Part shown: piece by piece, positions 1 to 10,887 of the stretch
How positions within the stretch are numbered: position 1 is the stretch's first letter
How the letters are laid out: each line of letters starts with the position of its first letter
Assembly (NCBI GenBank): GCA_030737835.1
Contig: JAUJYN010000012.1
Coordinates: forward strand, 960,688 to 1,024,687
Source: Acorus gramineus
Taxonomy: Eukaryota; Streptophyta; Magnoliopsida; Acorales; Acoraceae
Length of the DNA: 64,000 nucleotides
Direction of reading: 5' to 3'
Translations under genes and position numbers: made by a program
The notes under the pieces: generated by a model
Databases searched by the model: none
Seen by the model: only the letters and a program-made list of their open reading frames with translations
Told to the model about the DNA's origin: nothing

Positions 1-450
1 CCAGATCACACAATCCTTCTCAATTTCTCCGAATCCCCACCAAAACCCGAAATTTAAAGACCCTCACTTCAGAATGAATTAGGCCACAAGCGAAAGCCGA
101 GGAGAAGAGAAGAAACCCAATTGGGTAGGATTCAAAAAAAAAAACAAAAAAATAACAGAAACCCAAATCAAAACTGAGGGATCTCGGAATCAGTGCTAGC
201 GAACCCACAAAGCGATCCCTTCTCCCCCACCCAGCATTGCCAAGCCAAAACCGAGAAACCCAGATCGGATTGAACGAGGGAGGGTTTTGGGTGCCCTCTC
301 TCCTTCGAGAAAACAAGGGAAAACGAGGGCCTTTTGAAGGAGGAGTTAATGAAGAGAAAGAGAGAGAGAGAAGGCGAAAATTATGGGTGGGTGAGGATTA
401 TACACACACAGATCAGACTCTCTCTCTCTCTCTCTCCCAAACAAAGACGA
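1..450 (-). promoter_or_regulatory. Probable promoter and 5' leader of a minus-strand gene beyond the left edge
   Basis: Read on the minus strand, this stretch is rich in CT runs and T-rich leader sequence with many plant-leader-like blocks (GATCTGGGTTT, TCTTCTCTTCTCC) and has no convincing long coding frame. It is less A/T-rich than the next kilobase and contains GA/CT microsatellites at about 355-372 and 412-438. This pattern is typical of the transcribed leader and core promoter of a plant housekeeping gene. The coding region would start left of base 1. The open frames seen here look like chance frames with low-complexity phenylalanine- and serine-rich translations. Confidence 0.5.
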
Positions 451-639
451 AAACGAAGGCCCCCGACAGCCGGGGAAGTGACGGCGTTTGTTCCGCCGTT
501 AAAACCGTTAACGGCGTTTTCTTTGAGAGAGGGAGAGGGAGGAAGCGTTTGCGTTTGGATTTTGATGGCTTTGGTTTTGGACCACACTCCTTTTTTTGGG
601 GGTTGACTAAATTACCCTTGTACTTTATTTGTTAAACCC

Positions 640-1640
640 TAACTCGTTTGGAATGTAATAAAAAGTCATATCTAAACAAGTCACCCTAACTCTTTTTTAC
701 TATTCTGACGGGGATTGAAATTATTTATTAGAGTTTATTTATATCTATGGATGAAACTAATTTTAATTTTTAATAAAAATTATCACATCTAACACTCTCA
801 CACATATCTTAATAAAATTTCATTTGTAATATTATTCACAAATCTATCACACTTATTCTTAATAAAGATAATTTTTTAGTAGCAAAAAAATACTACTATT
901 CAGGACTTACCTATAAAAATGGTAGATCTTCGTATTGAGTTTTTGCACTAACTTACCATCTGTGTATTGACAAAAATTGATTATTTTTCTATGGGATTGA
1001 AACACACAAACGAAGATAACCTACCCAACTTGACCAGCGGGAGGTCCCTCCAATATAAAATTGTATGCATATTGAAGTCAAGATTCAAAATATATATAAT
1101 CTATGTAAATATTCTTTGGCCAGAGAACTAGTAAGTTGGCATTTAAATTGGGTATTGTGATAAAGGGATAAGATTTTAGAGTTAAATAAAAGCATCAATT
1201 TTGTGCTTTATTTGGATGTGTCAAAAACTAAACAAACATAGAAAATAAATTAAAAATCCTTATTTCCATTTTTAATTATGGTACGACTTTTTTTTTCCCC
1301 GATTTGGACTTTTTAGCATTAAAAAAAATCTCTGTTTATTATGTTGAAGGTTTGGTGAAAATAAAGTTGTAAAATGAGACCTACCAATCCATCACCAAAA
1401 AATCACACCATATACACATGATCAACCAAAAATCAACCTTAGAATTAACCATAAAAAAGGAACAAAACACAATTTGTAAAAATTTAATTATCTAAAGGGG
1501 TAATTCAGTCAACCCAATAAAATATCAGTTATTATATTCCCTCCCACCCTATCGAACTTTTCGCGGCAAAAAAATTTGAAAAACAAAACAATAATTTATG
1601 TATTTATTTAGTTATTCTATGCGTGTACGCAATCATGTTG
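640..1640. other. A/T-rich intergenic DNA, no feature recognised
   Basis: Simple A/T-rich sequence with stops in all frames. I see no terminal repeats, coding pattern or RNA gene. Confidence 0.5.
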
Positions 1641-1884
1641 TCCGTATAAATACAGGCTATACAGTTTTTCTTTAATGTATTTTATACGGTCAAAGTCACG
1701 TGGAGAGCCGAAAGCAACGAATCTTACGATACGGGGAATCTACGTATTTTGTAGGCTGCGTCTCAGGATTACGTTAAGTAAAGCGGATCCGCACAAAAGA
1801 CGGGTCTTTCAATACGTACCGTGCACGGTCCCTGACGAGGACCACAAACAACGCGTTAGAGCAAAACTCGAAAATCAAGGGTAA
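1640..1884. other. Low-A/T, CpG-rich island with a TATA-like box
   Basis: A sharply bounded island of more balanced composition, with many CG dinucleotides and an ACGT core (TCACGTGGAG near 1696). It starts with a TATAAATA-like motif at about 1647. A 69-codon plus-strand frame (1675-1884) spans it, but I recognise no protein family and would not call it a gene. It abuts the 9-bp TSD of the MULE-like element that follows. Confidence 0.3.
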
Positions 1885-1892
1885 TTTTATGA

Positions 1893-2351
1893 AGGGTCAA
1901 TGACATCTGAATCCCTACAAACCTGGATAATCTCATATTAGTCCTTGAGAAAGTTGGGAGAGACACATGAGTTCCTAAAAACTCATAAATATCTAATTAT
2001 CATCATTGGGTTAAAATTTCATTCAAATTAAACAACATATTTTATCATTATGTAATTATGTAGACATTATAATCTTTATAAATAATCATAAAAACAAATT
2101 AGTTCATGCAAATATCAAATTATCATTATAAGACTTTTTATATTTCTTCATATTCACTGATGTATTGTTTGAAAATGATTAAAAATTTAAGGATATTTTA
2201 ATCATTTTATGATTATATGTTAAAGTGAGGTAGGTAGGTTGGATTATAATTAATTTTTGTTGAAACTTGGGATTTATATGAGTTTTTATAAGTTTTCAAT
2301 GATCTGTATATTTGTCTCAATTTTGATAAGCAGACTTGGATGCCTTTAACC
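1893..2351. mobile_element. MULE-like non-autonomous element
   Basis: Long imperfect terminal inverted repeats: the left end GGGTCAATGACATC matches the reverse complement of the right end (GGTTAAAGGCATCC), and similarity continues for about 90 bases. Flanking 9-bp direct repeats ATTTTATGA (1884-1892) and ATTTTATAA (2352-2360) differ at one base. A 9-bp TSD with long inverted ends indicates a Mutator-like origin. It is 459 bp with no coding capacity. Confidence 0.6.
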
Positions 2352-2360
2352 ATTTTATAA

Positions 2361-3336
2361 ATCACATACGGTTATTTTTAAATTACAAAATTGGTCCTCA
2401 GTTTTAATTGTGAATCGAAACCAGGTTCTTTTTGTGTGTCATGATGACGTGAATTTTTCTATTATACATAAAAAAAAAAGTCTATAATCAAATAAAAAAT
2501 AACTGCGGTCAATAATAAAACTTGCTCGATTTTTAACATATGAAATTAAATAATGAACTTGACATTGACATTTCCGGGAAGATAAGGTAATGTTATGCCC
2601 ATCATTTGAGTTGGTCCCCACAAAAAAAAACACAAAAAAAAAAATCTGTGGTCCCAGGATTTCTTCAATCAACGGCTCTAATTAAAAACAGCCAATATCC
2701 GGTTTGTTACACTCTTCTTTTTTTTTTTTTTTAAGTTTAAAATACAATCATATATATTTCATTAACAATCCAGTGAAACATATACTATGTTAGATGATAT
2801 ATCTATATATCGTTAAATATTTTCTTACACTTACTAAAAATGAGTTCATTCAACTCGAAATGGAGCAATGTATATACTTTTTACCATGTATATTTTACTT
2901 CATTAAATGATGTTTGCTATTTTAAAAAAATAAAATATGTGTGATCTGAGTTTTGATTGATAAAAATGATTGAGTCTAATATTTGTCATAAGATTAAAAG
3001 CAGTGATACACTTAATCCATTCTCTAACATGTTTTGCACCCTTAAAGAACATAATAATGTATGGAGTTCTGTCATAGTGTGACGCAAACAAATTTATCAT
3101 TTTACTACTTGAAAAAAGAAATACTAATATATCTTAGTATGTGATTCATTTCACATAATTGTATATACTTGAATGGAGATTGAACATATTATTTTCTAAT
3201 GTTAGACTCAATCTGTTTTACAACTGTTTGTTTGTCAGTCCAATCATAATGTATAAAATTATTTTTTAAAAAAATATAAAAATATATTATTGTATCTCAT
3301 AATATACTTTATTTTGTACAACAGTATATACTTTAA
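2361..3336. other. A/T-rich DNA with a possible degenerate MITE copy
   Basis: Mostly simple A/T-rich DNA. The part around 2870-3110 shares short blocks (ATGATTGAGT, 'ttcattcaactcg') with the dispersed GTTGTTACA-ended repeats at 24.4, 34.2, 50.4, 60.5 and 62.4 kb. I see no coding sequence. Confidence 0.35.
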
Positions 3337-3779
3337 GCCCATGTTTGGTTACAGAATAAGCCCAGTATAAATTGCAATTAGTCGGAATAACTTCATTATA
3401 GTTGTTTGGATAACTAGAATAAATGAGAATCTGTATGTCAGAATTAACTAGTATAAAGTGGTATATGAATTTCATCTACCCATTAGAATTAAATTATTTC
3501 AGGTTATTCAAACTAAAATAATATGTGGGCCCACTATCAAATCAACCATCATCACCTCTTATAAATCAACTATCCGATCAACTGTCATCATTTTTTTTAT
3601 TTTTTATAAATCTTTATCTGCATTTTATTCATATTTTATCCAAACAACAAAAACATTATTATTACGTTTTCCAATAGAAATAATTCAAAACACAACCAAA
3701 CAGAAAATCATTTTATCCTTATTTATACTAGAATAGTCATAAATCTTAGAATAATTACATTCTTGAACCAAACATGTGC
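3337..3779. mobile_element. PIF/Harbinger-type (Tourist-like) MITE
   Basis: The ends GCCCATGTTTGGTT (left) and the reverse complement of the right end (GCACATGTTTGGTT) differ by one base. They are flanked by the 3-bp direct repeat TAA (3334-3336 and 3780-3782), typical of PIF/Harbinger. It is 443 bp with no coding capacity. The interior (about 3540-3650) is closely related to the MITE at 33702-34089, and a third partial relative lies near 34490-34715. Confidence 0.75.
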
Positions 3780-3782
3780 TAA

Positions 3783-4419
3783 ATGAATAGTGGGGTTGCA
3801 CGATAAAATTAAGTGTATTATTTTTCTACAATTTATCCAAAAGTATCTATATATAAGAAATGTAATTTTTTTAAAAATTATTTAATATTCTAAAATTCAT
3901 ATAAGATACCAATATGATGATATCCAATGTTCGAAATAGTATTATATTATTATTTTTATATTAATATATTTATGTCTTTTGGATTAATATGATTTTTTAT
4001 TTTCATTTTTATTTTTTTAGATAATATTTTTCTTTTAAATTCAATTCATAGCATCTTTCCATTTTTCTAGTTATATAAAAATAATAATAAATAAATATGA
4101 ATAAATATGAAATGATCCAAATCAATATATATATATATATATTAGGAATATATTAAATTATCATTTAAAATTATATGTTAAATGTATTCAATATAGTTCT
4201 CATTTTAAATGTCTTAAACAATTAAATTTGCAATGATATATACAAAAATATTGTAAATTTAAATCACCATGACATAAAATTACCTCATTTCAGGTTACAA
4301 ATGTTGAAAAAAGAATATCTAAATAAACGTTTTAAAAAATGTTGATCAGGGTATTTAACTCCTTAAATGATTTTTTTTGTTTTATTACAAAAAATATAAG
4401 TTTACAATATAAAAAATAT
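3783..4419. other. A/T-rich DNA with a short (TA)n tract
   Basis: Low-complexity A/T-rich DNA, with a TA microsatellite at about 4125-4142. Nothing else recognised. Confidence 0.5.
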
Positions 4420-4429
4420 ATAAGAAGAA

Positions 4430-5144
4430 AATTAATTAGGGGTCCCTATGATCACCCGTGAATTATTTTTAAGTCTCTGAAAGTTTTCAAGTTATTTTAA
4501 GATCCTTAAAGTGAAAAAAAATTATCTTTGGATCCTTAGAGACAGATACTGTTAGTTTGTCTGTCAAATATACCGAAAATTCCTCTCACCGTTTGTTAAC
4601 ATTTTGCGAAGGTTAACAATGTACCGAAAAGTATTAACATTATACTGAAAAAACTTAACAATATACTAGAGAATATTAACAGTGTACTAAAAAATTAAGG
4701 GTTTTTTAATTTTCAATTCCCGTTAACATATCTATTTAGAAATCGATCCCTCATTTCTTCATATTTTTGTTTTAACCCCTAGATTTAAAGGATATGTTTC
4801 TTTTTAGTCCCTCCTAGGGACTAAAAACAAAACTAAATAATTTAAGGATAAGCCACTCTCAGGGACTAAAAAAAACATATCTTTTAAATCTGGGGACTAA
4901 AACTAAAATATAAAGAATTGAGAGATCGATCACTAAGTCCTATGATTTATGGGGACTTAAAAATAAAAATTTCAAAAATTAATTGGATTTTTTTTACATA
5001 TTTTTAACGGACATAGGAGCGGCATCTGTTTTCAAGCACTTAAAAATATTTTTTTTATCATCTCAAGGACTAAAAGATAACTTAAAAATTAGAGAGTTCT
5101 AAAAATAATCCACAGGTCATCCCTGAATAAATATTTGTTATAAA
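4430..5144. mobile_element. MULE-like element containing a foldback MITE
   Basis: Subterminal inverted repeats of about 70 bases: left GGGGTCCCTATGATCACC, and on the right the reverse complement of the bases around 5110-5128. It is bounded by the direct repeat ATAAGAAGAA (4420-4429 and 5145-5154), fitting a 9- to 10-bp MULE TSD. The interior holds a short run of 26-bp degenerate repeats (about 4590-4700, 'ttaacaatgtac' type) and a palindromic MITE (4739-4970). Confidence 0.55.
4739..4970. repeat. Foldback MITE, copy 1
   Basis: A near-palindrome whose halves both read GGGACTAAAA and ATCTCTAAATC-like blocks and end in 'ggggacttaaaaat'. A better preserved copy with longer arms lies at 41899-42166. 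The copies share the order of motifs (GATCGATC, ATTTAAAGGATAT, CAGGGACTAAAA). It is nested inside the MULE-like element. Confidence 0.6.
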
Positions 5145-5164
5145 ATAAGAAGAACCAGATTTTC

Positions 5165-5500
5165 TGATCAGTAGGATCTATGAGCTCTCAGAAACAGATA
5201 AACACGTGTCGGAAAGAGAATGGTTAGGATGATAACACGTGGACTGTGAAGAGCTGAAACGTGGAAGCGACCGTTCCTTTTAAACCAGTTGAAATAAAAG
5301 CTTTGATAAAATTTTCGCTTTCGCTTTTTGCAGGAGGTGAAACTCGAGTGGCTTATGTTATAGGAATCCGTGTAAACGTGAGCCTGGACATCATCATTAC
5401 GTGATCCCCCAACCGTCAATCCAATTGAAGTCCACGGATCATGTGGTCCACATCGCTCGTGTAAAAAAAGCCCCACCCCCTGTTTTAGCCCGGTACAACG
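5165..5500. promoter_or_regulatory. ACGT-box-rich island
   Basis: A balanced-composition island with several ACGT cores: ACACGTGTCGG near 5203, ACACGTGGAC near 5236, AACGTGG near 5259 and TTACGTGATC near 5397. G-box/ABRE motifs bind bZIP and bHLH factors in plants. I see no gene start beside it, so it may be a relic promoter or distal element. The calling of function is inference. Confidence 0.3.
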
Positions 5501-5532
5501 AATAAGTTTTGAAAAGAGATATCCAAATAACT

Positions 5533-6409
5533 GGATTTGTCAACGGGTCAGGTCCAGACCAGTACCCGATCAGACTCGGATCTGATTACACGCGTAATAT
5601 ATCCGTCTTAATTTGGATCTGACCCGAGTTGGACCCGATCCGGTGAACCCGAACAAACAAACGGGTCGGGTTCGGGTTCACCCCGCCCCGACCCGTTGGA
5701 CCCCAGACCCGATTGTTTTATTAAAATATGCTCATATATTATAAGACCATCAGTATTAGTTGATGCATAATTTTATTTCTTACTTAACTTATTTTTGTAT
5801 CCACAAATTCATAAATCATAATCATAATCATAACATTTTTTCCGTTGTGTTGATGTTGCAACTTGCAAAAACTTAATTGTTTAATATGTAATAAACTTAG
5901 TAATGTATTGTCGTTGGTTTGTTTTAGACAATTAACTTATTAGCTTTTGAATTTGTATAATTAATTTGTTTGTTGCATGATTTATGTTTATTATTTAGGT
6001 TAATATGTTAGTGTCTATTGTTTTGAATGTTGTTTAGGTTAATATTGTTTTGAATGTTTGTATAATTAGTTATGTTTATTATTTAGGTTAATATGTTTTT
6101 TATGTTAGTGATTATTGTTTTAAATTGTATAAAATTATATTTAAACATGGTCTCATTAATAATAATGTTTTATTACAAAATTTTTTAAATAGAATGATAA
6201 TACAAACAAATACATGAGCTCTTCTTATTTTTTTTTATTTTTTTTTTCACCAACCATCCGGGTTGGGTTGGACCTGGACCCGACCCGGGTCCGACGGGTC
6301 CAGGTCCACATTTCCCCGGACCCGTCGGGTCCTGGGTTGGATTCGGACCCGCCGGGTCTTGCCACAGGTTGGGTCCGGGTCCACCACGACCCGACCCGTT
6401 GACAGGCCT
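5533..6409. mobile_element. Non-autonomous hAT-type element
   Basis: The ends GGATTTGTCAACGGGTC and the reverse complement of the right end (AGGCCTGTCAACGGGTC) match over their inner 11 bases. The exact 8-bp direct repeat AAATAACT flanks the element (5525-5532 and 6410-6417), diagnostic of the hAT superfamily. Both ends (5533-5710, 6245-6409) are dense in palindromic GGGTCGGGT / ACCCGACCC units, while the middle is A/T-rich. There is no transposase. Confidence 0.85.
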
Positions 6410-6417
6410 AAATAACT

Positions 6418-6900
6418 CATAAATTGTTTGAAATTCATATAAGGCCATGACTTATATGAATACGTATGCAAATTTAAATAAGCATCTGATTTAAACTTTC
6501 ATTGACAGATTTAAAATATTCTACAAATACACTGTTTTGGTTAACCCCAACAAATAAAAAAGTATAAAAAATAGTGTATAATTTTTTTAAAAAATGAAAA
6601 ATCCTTTTATAAATAACAATAATGGTTTTATCTATTCGAATAGATAATAAACCCTATCCAAACAAATAAATTTATTTTTACAGTTTTAACACATTGGAGG
6701 GTTTTTTGTATATTGTATTTTTAGACACAGCTAACCAAATAAAATATTCATAAAGTATTTGTCACCTGTCAATAAAAATTTAAATCAATATCATTTGGAT
6801 TTACATGAATGTTTTCAAAAGATACGTGGACTCTAAAAAAAAAAAAGCAAGGGCTTATATGGATGTCGGACAATTTACAAGCGGTTATATGAATTTTTCC
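6418..6900. other. A/T-rich DNA
   Basis: No coding pattern or terminal repeats recognised. Confidence 0.45.
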
Positions 6901-6919
6901 CTTTTGAAAAATAAAAAAA

Positions 6920-7320
6920 GGGACGGCTCTCTTTGACAGCACCAATTTTGTCGTTTTGTGGCGGCCGCTTTTAAACGCAAAAAGAATGGATTTGTTTTTT
7001 TTATTTATTTAAAAAAAGTGGATTAACAGATAATCCTATCCACTTAAAAAATTGATTTGGCCTAAGAAACTTACACGTGGCGTAACAATGAAGAACCGGA
7101 TTTCGATGGTGGGTTTTAAGAGAGAGAGAGACGACGAGTTGTGGTGGCGACACGTAGACAAAAGAGGATATCGTTGACTGAGTGACATGAAACGCCGGAC
7201 TCGACGTGAGCGTTCGTGACGGTTTTTGCGGAATTGAGAAACCAATCGAGGATCAGGCGACACGTGTTTGTGCGCAATATCCAGCCGTCCGTCTCGTGGG
7301 ATTTACATGTGGAGGATTAT
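6920..7320. promoter_or_regulatory. Second ACGT-box-rich, CpG-rich island
   Basis: A balanced-composition island with ACACGTGG near 7072, ACACGTAG near 7150 and ACACGTGT near 7260, plus a GA run at 7120-7130. It resembles the islands at 5165-5500 and 8690-9190. No gene is recognised in it; a 75-codon minus frame here has no family features. Confidence 0.25.
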
Positions 7321-7499
7321 AGGTGGGATGATAATATTTTGATGGTAACTCTCGTTCACAGGAAATTTTAATTACACATTAATACAGATACGATGGATTC
7401 CATAAAATTAGAAGTATAGATAGATTTTTTCTAATATTCTTATACAATGAGAATGAGAATGAGTATGAGAATGAAAATGAATGTCATACTGGTTTTAAA

Positions 7500-7870
7500 A
7501 TTCAAATATACTGATATGTTTGGTCTATTGGTATGGTCTGTTATTTAAGTATGTGTTTGTTGGTGGTGTTGTCATGGATGGTCCAGGTGTTATGTTGTTT
7601 GTTTGTGTGCAATGTGTATCAAGAGTCATGTGTTAGTGGAGTCAATGTTGTGGTATGTCAGTTATTTGGTCAGTTGTTGTGTTTGGGATTGTGAGGTATT
7701 TATATTATCTATGTGAATAGGAAAACAACATCTATCTTTTGCTGTCTAAATTTCACCATTGAGTGATGAGGAGAGTTATTGGGTTCCTCTCAAATTGAGC
7801 CCACTGTGTTGTTGTATTTCTCACAATAGGAAGGAAGAAGAAACTTATCATATACTTATACATTAATTTC
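7500..7870 (+). other. GT-rich segment, possibly a solo-LTR remnant
   Basis: A GT-rich block with TATTTATATTATC near 7698 and a 'cacaataggaaggaagaag' purine block near 7832, reminiscent of the U3-R-U5 order of Copia LTRs. No TSD or second copy was found in the window, so this is a weak guess. Confidence 0.2.
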
Positions 7871-8139
7871 GAGGACCGGATCAAATTTCACTTTCAACAA
7901 AATGTACAAAAACTGGATCGTTCAAAATGAAAAATTCTCTTTTACCAAACTGACCCTGAATCTTCTGCTCATTCCTAAGTATCAAAATTGAATATGTTCA
8001 TTTTTTGATATCCTAGATAGGATTTTCCTTTGCATGAACATGTCTAAACCATGTTACTAATTAACAAGAAATATTCTTTTATCTTGATATGAATGATTAA
8101 ATTGACACTTAAATAAATATAAATAACCAATAGATAAGT

Positions 8140-8640
8140 AGGTTTATATAATGTTTTAAAAATCGAACCATTCAATGAACTGGAAAAGTCAACGGGTCAA
8201 AGGTCATTGATTCAACTATCAGGTCAACTTGATTTGACTTGTGACATAATTACAATATAACAAATATATTAATTATCAACACTAAATAACAAAAATATGA
8301 AACATTTAGAAAAAATTTACATTATTTTTTTATTTAATATCATAACATAATTTTAATATATAAAATCTTTTTTTATTATAATTCATATTTATCAAGTAAT
8401 TAATCACAATTTATATAAATAAAAAATCAATCAGTTTAATTAACCCGTGTCGGTTCACAAAAACCGTTTCAACCGATAGATTGATTGAGTTTTACTGGTT
8501 TTTTATATTATTGGATTTTAAGGATAAACTGAATCAGAATTCACTAGGTTTATGAGGTTCTTAGCTTTTCAAAATTCGTGTTTGAAAAACGGCTTTAATT
8601 TAATTATTTAAACCTTGTTTTTCAACATCTTACTTCAATA
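8140..8640. repeat. Possible MITE with AACCG-type ends
   Basis: TTTTAAAAATCGAACC on the left and several AACCGTTT / AACCGATA blocks on the right give a loosely inverted structure like that of many plant hAT-like MITEs. I could not define exact ends or a TSD. Confidence 0.3.
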
Positions 8641-8689
8641 TGCAAATAACATTGTATTTGGAAACTAAACTTTGATTATTTTGTTAGAA

Positions 8690-9190
8690 CCTCTCCTCTC
8701 CATGGAAGAGGCAAGTGTATCAAACCTAGGGGAGTGCCCATTTTCAATATAAAAAAAAAAAACCACTGAGAGCATCGAACGGTCCGGGATTGTTGAACGG
8801 ATCAAGATGAACCCCGACCGTGGGTTGTTTGGATGTTGGACCACCGAAAGATCGCCAATGATTGGTCGACCGGGTTTGTGCGGACTCGGGCATCGAATTT
8901 GTCGGGTCTCGGTGGGCCCGGTTAAAGTTCGAGTAGGATGAGACAAAAGAAGTACAGATAAGGGAAAAAAAAAAGAGGCACGGACACCGTCAGATCCTCA
9001 TCGCACGGATGTCCCCTCTTCGTGTTTGTGGGGGCACGACTTACGAGGATCGATTTCATCCCTCGAGATCCGTGCAATGGCCCACGGGTGAACGCTTTTA
9101 TCTTTTGATTTTTTAAACAGGGTTAGGAGTGATGATTCACCTGGCGCATGTGATAAATCTCGGCCGTCCATTCTCGTGTTTAGATTTTTG
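8690..9190. promoter_or_regulatory. Third CpG-rich intergenic island
   Basis: Balanced composition with blocks such as CGGCCGTCC and CACGGATGT that often occur in plant promoters. There is no long open frame with protein-like composition and no gene assigned on either side. Confidence 0.25.
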
Positions 9191-9194
9191 ATCA

Positions 9195-10660
9195 ATTGAG
9201 TTCAATGTAATTATTATTATAATGATATCTGACATGAATATCGTCTAAAAAATAATTCTCATTAAAGTGATTGCATGGAAGGAAAATTTCACTATTTACG
9301 AAATACAAAACTAATAAATTCAGTTTTTTTCAGATTATAACACTGCATATTAAAAATCTTTATTCTGATATGAGTATATATTCACGCGTAATCACAATAT
9401 TTACACAGACATATTATAGATTTTTAGGATTATCATTACACATGATACACATGAAAAATGTATACGCATAAAATTTATAAATCATCCATCCGAGCCCTCA
9501 AAGGGGAAGCATCGCTGCCTGTCTCCTTCCAGCGAGTTGACTCTGTAACTCAATCCATTTTTTTATTTGTAAATGTGATCTTGTTAGAATAAATCTTAAA
9601 TATCCTACATAAAAAATCTCATGTGTAATGTTTTAAATTTTAAATATGTCAGTGGAAAACTCTGACAGTACAATTTCTTCTAGATACTAGAATGCAAGAT
9701 GTAAACCTAATAAAATCATTAATACATCATTATTTTTAGATCCATATACCATTAAAAATGTAGATTCATCATGTTTTAATTTGTAAAAACATTAATTTGC
9801 GCTTTAATTTTAATCTATTTAAAAGAAGCATTTTTTCTTATTTTTTCATTTAAACAATGAGTTTGATAAATTGATTGGAGAGGACAAGAAATAAAAATTT
9901 TAGGGTAATACTTAGAAATTTTTTACCTGTGACAAACGTGGCATGTGACGGATCAGCATAATCATGAATGAGGATCTTTAATGAAACAAAACTAACATAT
10001 AAAGTGAACATCCAGATCTATCAATGCTTTTAATTAATGCAAAATAATTTATTTTACATTTTTAATGAAAAGAAGAATGAAAGTTAACAAAAGAATAATA
10101 TTACAAATATGTTTTTGAAGAAAATGTGTAATAGAAAACTATATCTATAATAAAATCATATGATTCATATAATTATACGAATTCATTTATTTCATTTGGA
10201 TATACCTAAGACAATACATATCCAGTAAACTATTATTTGATAATAAATTTAGAGCATTTTGACTCTCTGTTGTCCAATAAAAACTTGTCACATAAGTACT
10301 AAACTGAGTTTCAATAAAAATCTCATTTTCGATGTTATTTACAAAAAAAATAAATGTATACAGATGCAAAAAAACTATTTATCCAATATACATGGTAGTT
10401 TTTCATGGGCCTACACAGAGTTTTAATGCTCATCTATAAACATGACATCTTTTATCTTATATGTTTAACATATAAACTATATGATAATTTTGATCATGTG
10501 TAAATCCCACGTTGAATACTCACATAAAATTGATGGGATCTAACCTTTATTGGATCCATTTTTTTTTTTTTTTTTAAATAGGTAAAGCTCATCATCATAT
10601 GGGAGGAAAAGCTTGTGCCAAACCAAGCAAGAAATACAAACTATAAATAGATAGTTCCCT
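9195..10660. other. A/T-rich intergenic DNA, no feature recognised
   Basis: Long A/T-rich stretch with only short chance frames. A small low-A/T patch at 9487-9550 has no recognisable coding content. Confidence 0.45.
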
Positions 10661-10668
10661 TGAAATAA

Positions 10669-10878
10669 GGGTTTGGATCATCTACTTGTTTTTTTTTACT
10701 TGTTTTGTGCTTTGATCAATCAGACGGTCATAAATTCATCAAATAAAATGGATCCATTTATCCATTCATGATTTGATGTATTTATAACCGTTTGATTTTA
10801 ATTGCAATGATGTGGCAATCACGCAATAAAAATAAGTAAGATACAAGCAGAAAAAAACAAGAAGATGATCCAAACTCT
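10669..10878. mobile_element. MITE with hAT-like 8-bp TSD
   Basis: The left end GGGTTTGGATCATCTAC and the reverse complement of the right end (AGAGTTTGGATCATCTTC) match closely for about 30 bases. Direct repeats TGAAATAA (10661-10668) and TAAAATAA (10879-10886) flank it. Its right TSD coincides with the left TSD of the adjoining MULE. Confidence 0.6.
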
Positions 10879-10887
10879 TAAAATAAA

